From: Epichloe hybrida
Lineage: Eukaryota; Ascomycota; Sordariomycetes; Hypocreales; Clavicipitaceae
Length of the DNA stretch: 64,000 nt
NCBI GenBank assembly: GCA_019022495.1
Contig: JAFEKR010000002.1
Location: 5,952,001-6,016,000, forward strand
Direction of reading: 5' to 3'
Made by a program: the position numbers and the translations under genes. The stretch's first letter is position 1; every line of letters begins with the position of its first letter. Positions 43,980 to 53,445 of the stretch are shown here, in pieces. A model generated the notes under the pieces. That model saw only the letters and a list, made by a program, of their open reading frames with translations. It was not told where the DNA came from and did no database searches.

Positions 43980-46900
43980 ATAAGCTCTTTTAATAAAAAC
44001 CCTAACTTCACTATCTAACCTTAGTTAAAGGATTAGACATATTATTAATAAAATCATACCCTATTAACACTAATCTATCCTAGGAAACCATTAAACTCCT
44101 ATTTCCTATCTTAATTACTTTATATAAGATTAGGCTTTAGCAAAACTAAACGCTAGGACTTATAAAGAATTAGACTTAAGTTTAGACTTAAAATAAGATA
44201 ATAGAAAATCCTTAGAGTTTATTCCTAGCCTTATTAGCCTTATTTACCCTCTAAAACCGCCTTATTTAGTAAATAAAATCTTATTACTCTTCCTTTCTCT
44301 ATTACTCTAATCTAAAGAACTTATTAAAATTAAAGAAACTAGATAGATAATTAATATAGGTAGTCCTTTCTTCCCTATAAACCTAACTATAAGCAGGGGA
44401 ATCACTTTCTCTAGCTTACTAAAAGATAGGCTAGCTAAGGAATATCTAAAATATTATAAAATAATAGCTATAATAGCTTAAGCTCTAAAAGAATATATTA
44501 ATACCTTTACGCGTTTAATATTTATCTAGGGCCTATAAGGGAAAGTAGCTCTCTAGTATAAGGACTTAGAATATAAAGATAGGACTTAGGAATAAATAGC
44601 CTTAAAATTCCTAGCTAAGTTTAAAAACCCTAATCTATTTATTAAGATCTTCACTTAGTAAGAGGTATATAGTTTTACGTAAGAACCTAGTAAGACACTA
44701 AATACTTATATCTAATAAGCTAAGTGTTTAGCTTTAAAATTAAAATCTAATATATAATAAGTTCTCTTTACTAACTTTATTACTTATCTAGTAAATAGAG
44801 AAGTAAACGCTTAATTATAAGAGAGAGTATTAGACTATTTATTTATATTAAGTAAGTAAATAAATAGCATAGCCTTAAAGGACTTAATAATATCTAACCT
44901 AAAACTTATCCTATATAATTACTACTTATTTACTTCTAAAAAGATATTATAACTATCTAAAGATAAAGTCTTAATAGCTAGGATAGGACCTCTTTAGAAA
45001 TAAATAGAAAAATAATAAAGAAAAGAGAAATAAGTTACTAACTAAATAGTAAAGCTAGTAAGATAATTAGAAGCATTCTAGGCTTAAGCTATTAAGAATG
45101 TTTAATAAATAGCTAGTTAATATAATTAATTAAATATAATTTAAATAATAGACCTTAATCTCTAGGAAAACCTTTAGGAAATAATATTAGTATATATCCT
45201 TAAGACAGACCTTAGAGAGACTTAGACTTCTTCTAGTGTTTCTTATATAGTAAATAAGGACATATAGGTTATAACTACACTAGGAAGAATAAATACTTAT
45301 CTAAAGACTTTAATAGACGCTAAGACTAGTAAGCTTATAAAGAGCTATAAATAAAGAGAGATTACTAAAGAGAATTAAATAACTTAAACTAAACTAATTT
45401 TATTAGCGCTATAGAAATAGACTAACTAATCCTACCTAAAGAATATATTCTTAATTTAAAACTCTAATTATTTATAGTATTACTCCTAAACTACTATTCC
45501 CTAAGCTATATCTAGGAGAAAAATAAAGTAAGATAAGTTAATACTATAACACTACTAAAGGGAAAGGAGAAGGCAAATAAGCTAGTATTTACTAAAGGAC
45601 TAGCTAAGAGAATTATTAAATTAAGGACTAAACCTAAGAATATATTAGGTAAACTATTATAGTAATAAATTAAAGAAATTCTAGAATTAAATAAGACTAT
45701 ATAGGAGAGGAATAATCTAAGTCTAAGTATATATTAATTACTCTAGGAAATAAGTGCTAAGGAATTCTAATAAATACTTCCTACGCTATAACTATATCTA
45801 GAGAAAACTATAGCAAACCCCTATAAACCTACTACTAGTCTTACTCTAAGAGAAGTATTAATAAGTAACATTACTTTAAACCCCTAACCTTATTAAAGAT
45901 TAGCTCTAGAGAATATCTAAGCTACTAAAGAATATAAAGTCTTACTATTTAACCTAGGAAAATAGTTAAGTAAAACTATAGTGTTTATTAGTATTCTATA
46001 ACTTCTTTAAATAGCCTTAATTATCTAATAGTAACTAAGCTATTTAATATAATATTATTAAAAAATAAAAAGAAATAGAGTAAAGTTAATGGTTTTTAAT
46101 CTTATAAAACTATATAAAGAAGTAGTATACCCTAATATACTAGTCTATAAGTCTTTAGGTTTAATAAATACTATAATTACATAGAATAATATTACTTAGC
46201 TAGATAGTAAGGTTTTAATAACATTAGGATACATTATAGCTTACGTTAAAGGCATCTAGTGTAACTTAGCCTTACTTAATAGTAGCTTAAGTGTGAAATT
46301 AGTAAGTAAGAGCTACTTAAAAAGATATAGACTTCTAACTATTTAACTTTAAGAAAAATAATCTATTTAGATAGTAAATAATAGAAATTAGCAAATTTCT
46401 TACTATGCTTACCTCTAGATTATAGTAGGCGGAATCCTAGTATTATTAAAATATTATATAATACTAGCTTAGGAATAGAATATATTATTAGGAAAAGTTT
46501 AGCTATAAAGAGTAAATACTATTAAATATTATATATAGGAAAAGATTATAATTACTAGAATAAAAGGGGAAACTTAAACTTTACTAATATATCTATGCCT
46601 AAACTTATTTTAAAGATCTAATATAAGAGCTTAGCTACTATAGAGAATAAATCTAAAGGAGATTATAAAGTTTATAGAAAATAACTAGGAAATTCTAGAG
46701 GAAGTTAAATAGCTCCTAAGGGGATTAAATAGCTAGATTATAGAAAAAGCTAAGAACTAGGAGTTAAAAAACTAAGCATTATAAATAATAAAGTTAGCAA
46801 TTATTTACGTTTTCTTAATTTACTATAGCTAGTAAATAAGATTAAAATAATAAGCTTTAAGGGAACACTAGCGGAGAATACTTAGAGAATAAAGTATAAA

Positions 46901-47519
46901 TAAAGAGTATATTAGGAAGATAGGAAGACTAAGGGGGATATTAATAGGAAGAATAATATTACTATAAGTAAAATAGGAATAGAGTTATATAGTTTATATA
47001 GTTTAAAATCAGATAATATAGTAAAAATAACTAGTAAATAAGTTCTTATTAGTAAACTAGAATTAAAGTCTACTACTATAGTTATCTAGAAACCACTATA
47101 AAACATTATTATAAATAGAATAGCTATTAAGTTAAGCTCTAAGATAGAAATTAAATTATTTACCTCTTATTATACTAGCGTCCCTTAACTAAAACCTATA
47201 TTAGCCTATTAGATAATTACTTAGAGTTAGATTAAACATTATAAAGCATTATAGGAAAGGGAATTATCCTTAAATATAGGTTATAATTACTCTAAATAAA
47301 ATATAGGAGAAGTATAGTATAGTAAGGAATTAGGATTATCCTAGGAAGACTTAATAAGAGATAATTTAGAAGACTTAGATAAGGAGAAAACTAATAAGGG
47401 AAGAAATAGAAAACATATAAAGATTAACATAGATAAAGAATAGGATTAAGATAGGGGAGATAATCTTAACCTATTTAATATCCTAAGGGATACGCGTAGT
47501 ACTATATTACACTAGGAAA

Positions 47520-48230
47520 AACATAAGGTAAACACTACTAAATATAGTAAGGTCTTAATTTATATAGGAAAATTAAAAATTAAGAGTACCCCCTTACTAA
47601 GTAAGAATCACTATATAAATAATAAAAATTAAGTATTACCTAGAGAAGTTAGATATAGGTTATATAATACATTAGACTTAAGCATTTTAAAGGTTTAAGA
47701 TCTAGAGGTAAACACACTAGGACATAATAGTAACTTAATTTATATAGGAAACCTAAAAATTAAGGTTTACCCCTTAAAGAATAAAAATCACTATATAAAT
47801 ATAATAATTAGAGGTTTAGTAAGAGAAACTAGGGATAAGAACTAGTATTTACGTAGTTAGTAATATAAGCAAGAGGGATTAGTTATAAGAAAAGGATAGT
47901 ATTACACTATATACACTCTAGTATATCCCCTATGCCTAATTTATATAGGAAAAGAGAAAATTAAGGCCTCCCCCTTAAAAATTAGAAATTACTATATAAA
48001 TAACTAGATTAGGGAATTAACTAGTGAAACTAAAGATAGTAAGGACTATAGTATAGACTTAGTAATATACTTAAATATTATAGGTTAGGAACTAGTTTAT
48101 AACGTAAATAGGGAGAAAGCTATATAAGATAGTGTAAGACTAGGTAAATCGGATATTTATATAGGAAATTAGGAAATTAAGGGGTACCCCTTAAGATTCT
48201 AGAATTTATATATAAATTAACTATTAGCAA
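47520..48230 (+). repeat. Four degenerate tandem modules inside the retroelement
   Basis: Four copies, spaced about 180, 200 and 215 bp, share TTTATATAGGAAA, then AAATTAAGG, then a CCCCTTA word, then (in most) CACTATATAAAT, near 47556, 47736, 47937 and 48155. Read as protein they give IYIGxxxIKxxPL and NHYIN-like stretches, so they were probably repeated protein modules ahead of the polymerase. The last copy contains the 18-bp palindrome TTAAGGGGTACCCCTTAA (48177-48194). Confidence 0.7.
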
Positions 48231-48469
48231 ACTTAATATCTAAAACTATAGTTTCTTAGTTTAATTAGTCTAATATTACACTTAAGGACTATATAAGGAC
48301 TGCAAAATAATAGATAATAATTATAAGGCTATGTTATATATTTAGAGATTACTTTATTAAGAAGCTTAAAGATATTTACATAACTAACCTTTTATAACAC
48401 TATATTCCCTTAATTCTAAATGCTTAGCCTAGGAAAAGGAAGTAATATTAATACTTAGGAATGCATTAT

Positions 48470-49150
48470 GAGTTTTTAAAGAAGGTGTTTCTAGCTATAG
48501 AGAAAGCAGGCATTATTTGCCATAGAGATTTAGAATAGGTAGCCCTAATAATATTTGCCCTAAAGCCTAGAAAGGATTTTTAAGTGGTTTATAATTACCA
48601 TAATGTAAATAGCAAGATAGTTAAATTAGCTTATCCTTACTATAATATAGAAGCTAATTTGGATTTAATTTATTGCAAAAGGTTAATAATAATCTTATAA
48701 GCAAATGCTTTAAATAGATTCTAGGTAATTAGAATTTATTTACCTAATAAACACAAGATAGCCTTCTTAGGCCCTAACGGAATGTATTACTATAACAATA
48801 TAGTATAAGGATTAACTAGGTTACTAGGAATATATGCTAGATTTAGAGACACTACCTTTAGGCATTTGTTCTTTAAAGACAGATCTAAAAGCAAATTAAT
48901 ATTAGGATACATAAAAGACATTAAGACCTTATTTTCTATTTATATAGATAATCACCACCTAGGTTCTAAAACATAGGAGAATTACTTTAACTTCTTATAG
49001 ACACGCTACTTCCTAAGAATTACCTAGGCACTAATTAGACTAAGTAAACGTAAAATAACTCTCTTTACATTAAAGGTAAACTATATAGGATTTTCTATTA
49101 AAGATAAAAAGATTAGACTAGTAAGGAAATATTATAAAAGATTTACTAAC
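48470..49150 (+). pseudogene. Reverse-transcriptase remnant of the retroelement
   Basis: Reading through stops gives AIEKAGIICHRD, VVYNYHNVNSKIVKLAYPY and FLGPNGMYYYNN in order. These resemble the fingers and palm region of Ty3/gypsy reverse transcriptases. Stops fall where Gln or Trp codons are expected. This part keeps more CpA and TpG than the rest of the element. Confidence 0.75.
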
Positions 49151-50099
49151 CTAGTAAAACACTTCTAATAGTAACCTCTAAGAACTTAGAATAAAATCTT
49201 AGTTTTAATTTACCTAATGCCCTTCTTAAGAAAGTTTATCCCTAGTAAATTAAATCTAGTATTAACTATTAAGAAAGTCTTTTTCTAAGAGGTTTAGAAG
49301 GTTATAAAATCTAGGAAGCTATTAGTCTAGAGGGCAGAAGTTCTAAAGGAGAAACCTAAATAAACACTAGAAGCTTAAAACACCTTACTTTAGATTTACT
49401 ATAGCATTTAGGTAAATACCACTTTTAGGGCCTAGCTAGGGATATAGTTTTATTTAGTAACAAATGCTTTAGATATAGAAACTAAAGGAGTTTTATTCTA
49501 GCTAGAAGACATAAAACCTAGCATAAGCACTATAGACTTGAATTTCGCGAAGGTTTAAATCATTATGTAAATATCATATAAATTAGGGGACGCGGAAAAA
49601 TAATATATAATACTAGAAAAAGAAATATTAGCTATTATTATTAGATTAAAAGAGATATAATAGCTAGTTAATAGTTTACCTTATTTGCTAAAGGTATATA
49701 TAGACTATAAAGGGATAATTAATTTAATAGCAAACCTCTCTAAGGTTTATAGGAAGGTTACTTAATAAGTAAACATTCTATAAGAGTTAAATATAAAATA
49801 TATACACTATCCTAATATAATAAAAATCATAAAGATTATAAATAGGATATTATAACTACTAGAGAAACTTAGATCTAATCTATATAAAGTAAAGAGAAAA
49901 ATAGGGGTTAATATGTCTCTAGCTATAGGAGGTTAACTAGTGATAATTTTAATAAACATAATAATTATACTAGAAGGAGAAAGATTAGATAATAAAACTT
50001 TAGAGATAGTTAAAACTAAGCTTTAGGAATAGCTAGACTCTAAATAGTATAGAGAAATTCTTACTTTAATTATTTATAGTCCTTATATAATCCTAGCTA

Positions 50100-50900
50100 A
50101 ATAATAGAAACTAGTTTAGTATTAAGCTTTAAAATATTAAATTATAGACTAAAAACTTTATTATTTAGAGCTTAATAAATCCTTAGCTAAATATATAATC
50201 TCTAAAGAGGTTTTGCTAAAACTTTAACAAGCTTATAATATAGTAAGGCACTTTAGCCTAACTATTATAATATAAAAGCTTTATAGGATATATTTCTAGC
50301 TAGATAAAGCAAAAGATATTAAGTCTTACTATTAATCTTATCTTATCTACTAGTAAACTAGAACTAGGTTACTAAGATTAGCTCTAAAAACTATTATAAT
50401 ATTAGAACTATAGGCATTAGTTATAATAGATTACCTTAGACCTATTACTCCTAAGGCTTAAAATAAAGACTTATATATACTAATTACTATTAACTATATA
50501 ATAAGGTTTGCGTTAGGTTAATCCTATAATAAAGCTACTAGAGATTTAGTTACCTAGATATAGGATAGAAACTAGAGCTCTATTTTTAGCTAGCTAAGAG
50601 GAATTTACTATAATAATAAATCCTACTTTAAAAATCTAAACTTTAAATTAACTATAGGAAAACATAGTATAATAGTTACTTTTAGACCTATCTCTTATTT
50701 ATTTTCCATAGGACTTACTAAATAAAATATCCGCCTAGTAAAATAATAATTAATAAAGTAAGCGGTTAAAAGGGATAGAGTATTACTTAATTTATAGAAC
50801 TAAGCCATTCTAAGTATTATAGTTATTCTAAATAATTAGTTTATATTAAGCATAAGGATAACTCTAGTAATGTTAATATTAGGATTTAATCTATTTACTA
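50100..50900 (+). pseudogene. Integrase remnant of the retroelement
   Basis: Reading through stops around 50430-50570 gives PITPKA, then YILITINYIIRFALG and KATRDLVT, and around 50680-50760 FRPISYLFSIGLTK. These resemble the DDE integrase core. It lies after the reverse transcriptase and RNase H remnants, as in Ty3/gypsy elements. Confidence 0.65.
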
Positions 50901-51443
50901 AGCATATAGGAGTTAGTAATAATTAGGATAAGATAGACTTAATAGAATTAGAAACAAATCCTATCTTAATCTAAGAAATAAATCTTTAGCATTCTAATTT
51001 AAGGGAGGAGAGAAAGGAATTAGTTTAAACTTAAAAGGTAAATAATAAGGGGGATTCTTCTAAGCTACTATAATAGTTTAAAGTAAGTAATCTTATATAA
51101 GAGAAAATTAATAAAGAGAATAAGTTAAAGGGGAAGTTCTATAAGACCTAGGGAAAGCTTTTAATAATTAAGAGAAAGTTATTATTAGTATTATATAAGA
51201 TTAAACCTTTAGATAGAGAATAGGGTTAAAAGATTTATATTAATAATCTAAAGATATATATCCTACGCTAGGAAAGACTATAATCTCTAAAACTAAACAC
51301 CTAGGATATAGCTAATTAGGATTTAAAGAAGGAGACATAGAATTAGTAAGGGATAGAGAATAATAATTAAGAAGGTGAATAGCTTATAGTGTTTTAGAAG
51401 AATTAAGGTATTATAGTTAACACTATCTTAAAATAGGCTAGCC

Positions 51444-51559
51444 TGTTAAGGTGGAGAATGGCTTAGGTAATAGTTAACCATAATTATATGGGGCGTAGCT
51501 AGAGCGCAGACTGAAAGAATACAACTATCATTATCCCCATCATTTTTGGTACCACTTCA
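51444..51559 (+). repeat. 3' LTR (116 bp)
   Basis: It begins TGTTAAGG where the 5' copy has TGTTGAGG (its only RIP-type change) and ends GTACCACTTCA. GACG follows, duplicating the four bases before the 5' LTR. Confidence 0.93.
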
Positions 51560-51914
51560 GACGACAGTACGCTCCTGCTTAGATGCCGACAGTGATGAGT
51601 GTACTCCGTCTCCGTAGGTACTACGGGCTCCGTCGCTACTGGCCTTCTCACAATTTCTCATACCTCCAGCCTCCGGATACACTGTGGCGGCATTATGTGC
51701 CTGCCATGACAAAGGAATAAATCTCTGTGTGCTCAACAAACAAACTCCCAATACAAAAAACTCCCAGCCGGTAGTGCGACAATCATTCCACCGCATCCAG
51801 AGTCATCCGCCACGTCGCCGCTATCGAGCGCAATCGCTTTATCGCTACTCGAATTTCAACCAGCATCGATCCCCCTCGAACCTCACAATCTGGCGGACGA
51901 AACTGGATGTCATT
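51560..51914. promoter_or_regulatory. Upstream region of the DUF2015 gene
   Basis: 355 bp of normal-composition DNA directly right of the retroelement. TACTCCGTC and TCCGTAGG words at 51602-51620 resemble the TACTCCGTA family. The frame open from 51684 has no ATG before 51915. Confidence 0.45.
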
Positions 51915-52298
51915 ATGGCATACATTCTCTTCAGTATCTCTGTCTTATTTATAGTGGCTGCCACAGTGCTCTTCTTCACGCGATCTCGTTGGCGCCACCA
52001 CGTCCCCGAAATCCACCTGCCTGGTGCCGATTACATATACTCTCGATTGCCTGATAGCTTCGCTGGCGACATTGAGGCTGGTCTCTCCAGTAATACCTTT
52101 GATTTGGCTGGCAACTTGGAGGGCGACAGCCGCACCGGGCTCGACGATGCTAGCAAGAAAGAGATTCTCAAAATCATGAAGAAGAAACGAATGACATTCG
52201 ACCAAGCTAGAAAAGCCTACATGGATAATCGATTCAAAGCCAATGGTATCGGACCAGATGGACGGCCAAGGGATCCAAAATTTGTGAGCTTTTCTTGA
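51915..52298 (+). CDS. DUF2015 small membrane protein, 127 aa
   Basis: The start is the ATG at 51915 (MAYILFSISVLFIVAATVLF), which places a single membrane helix at residues 2-21. The soluble part follows: PGADYIYSRLPDSFAGDIEAG (about 36-56), a basic helix (KKEILKIMKKKRMTFDQARK, about 80-99), and the invariant-looking end GIGPDGRPRDPKFVSFS. This agrees with the fungal DUF2015 family, whose function is unknown. It has no intron. The retroelement ends only 355 bp upstream, so any expression must rely on a short promoter or on element sequence. Confidence 0.85.
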   Translation: MAYILFSISVLFIVAATVLFFTRSRWRHHVPEIHLPGADYIYSRLPDSFAGDIEAGLSSNTFDLAGNLEGDSRTGLDDASKKEILKIMKKKRMTFDQARKAYMDNRFKANGIGPDGRPRDPKFVSFS

Positions 52299-52909
52299 TA
52301 ACTCTACTAGAAAGTGATCATAAGATATCCTTCCTTTATCTCAGTTCAACAAATAATCCAAATCGATTTGATTTTCGCCCCCCCCCAACATGATTGTGAT
52401 CTCTCCCACCCTGGACGTGTTGATTATTTATCTCTCAACGCAAATGCTTGGTACAACCTCGTTTGCTGCTTTCTTTTCTATCACTTTACACAATATCCTT
52501 CCATCGTAGTCTCAGTCGCCGAGTTCGTCTTTTACACAGCAACACGGTTATTTTACATGTCATATATGAATATTAAGTTTACAATACAAAACTGCCCCGA
52601 GTGCACTGTTCGCCTTGATTTATAGCAGTGTGTTAACTATTAAAGACGGATTATACTTTGAATCGCCCTCGAAATCCTCAGAATTACAGACATGTGATAC
52701 AGTGTCTTAGTGAGGATATATGGAAATATATCAAGGAATCCTGCTCCGCTGTGTTCGTGTATGCTTTCTTCTTTCCGGTCTGCAGTTTTACTAGGTCGGG
52801 CACCGAGAGCTGAACATTCTATAGATCAAGGATAGTGGCATCGGCGATTGGCTTTCGAGTAGCACATTGACACAGCCAACGAGGTGAAATGCCACAGACG
52901 GCCGAAGCA
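52299..52909. other. Intergenic, no gene seen
   Basis: About 610 bp of spacer with a C9 run near 52379-52387. Nothing coding is supported. Confidence 0.5.
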
Positions 52910-53371
52910 CTATTCGACCTTTTTGGTCTCCCCGTGTTCCTGACCGTAAGCACGTTCGTCGTCGCCTTCGATCTCTTTGACAAATCCGTCGACAATTTTG
53001 GACTCTTTTTCCCACTGCTTCTCCGACATTTTCTTCCCTTTTTCGAACATCCAGGCTTCAGGCATATGTTAAGTACCACCAAGTCGGTCAAATGCAGCGA
53101 AGAACTGGCCATGATTGACTTCAAATCTAGAATGGTGCAGCGAGTGGCACGTAGCCCCGTTCACGACTGGGTTGTTGGTAAGATACTCGCCGTCGTGAAT
53201 GAGAATGGACTAGAAATTGACAAAAACGAATAGAATGACGTACGCCACTTTTTGAAGAGGGAATATGAAAGTGAAGATGTGATATGGTAGCGACTATGCG
53301 AACCCATCCGATGGATGGAAAGCATTGGCATAAGGGGTAGGCATCCACTTATGGTGAGGCTTGAAATAGTA
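52910..53371 (-). pseudogene. C-5 sterol desaturase (ERG3-like) fragment, truncated and with three stops
   Basis: One minus-strand frame reads FKPHHKWMPTPYANAFHPSD, a stop, SLPYHIFTFIFPLQKVAYVI, a stop, SILIHDGEYLTNNPVVNG and CHSLHHSRFEVNHGQFFAAFDRLGG (split here for length: CHSLHHSRF, NHGQFFAAFDRLGGT), a stop, then MPEAWMFEKGKKMSE to a final TAG at 52910-52912. This is the C-terminal part of the fatty acid hydroxylase superfamily with the last HxxHH box (HSLHH); the first histidine box is missing. Stops are at 53294-53296 and 53210-53212 (TAG where Gln and Trp are expected, both RIP-type) and 53069-53071 (TAA). The left end abuts a dispersed repeat. ERG3-like ancestry is inferred from motif wording; it cannot encode an enzyme. 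Confidence 0.82.
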
Positions 53372-53445
53372 TTACTTACAGCTGATTACAGCTGTTAGAG
53401 AGGAACGAAAAATTGGGGCATGTAGATTTGTAAAATAATTCAAGG
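53366..53445 (+). repeat. Dispersed repeat copy abutting the ERG3-like fragment
   Basis: It resembles 16163-16245 over about 80 bp and matches the inverted fragment 15980-16005 at 25 of 26 positions. It starts where the desaturase homology stops, so the repeat may mark the breakpoint that truncated that gene. Confidence 0.6.

Larger units (their letters stand above)
42233..51559 (+). mobile_element. Ty3/gypsy-type LTR retrotransposon, fully RIP-degraded (9.3 kb)
   Basis: The ends are a 116-bp direct repeat, TGTT...CA type, flanked by the 4-bp duplication GACG (42229-42232 and 51560-51563). Between them lies 9.1 kb of extremely A+T-rich DNA with TAA/TAG in every frame and almost no CpA or TpG outside ACA, GCA and CAC contexts. 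Translation through the stops still shows reverse-transcriptase-like (about 48.47-49.15 kb), RNase H-like (about 49.4-49.8 kb) and integrase-like (about 50.1-50.9 kb) sequence in that order, which is the Ty3/gypsy order. No frame is intact, so the element is dead. RIP as the cause is inferred from the mutation type. The upstream gag/protease part is not recognisable to me. Confidence 0.92.

Noticed and set aside
42349..51443. Possibility that the A+T-rich block is a centromere or mitochondrial insertion
   Set aside because: It has matching LTRs, a target duplication and reverse transcriptase-integrase remnants, so a RIP-mutated retroelement explains it.
52889..53233. Plus-strand 114-residue hydrophobic open frame
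   Set aside because: It is antisense to the ERG3-like fragment, whose minus-strand reading explains the sequence far better.
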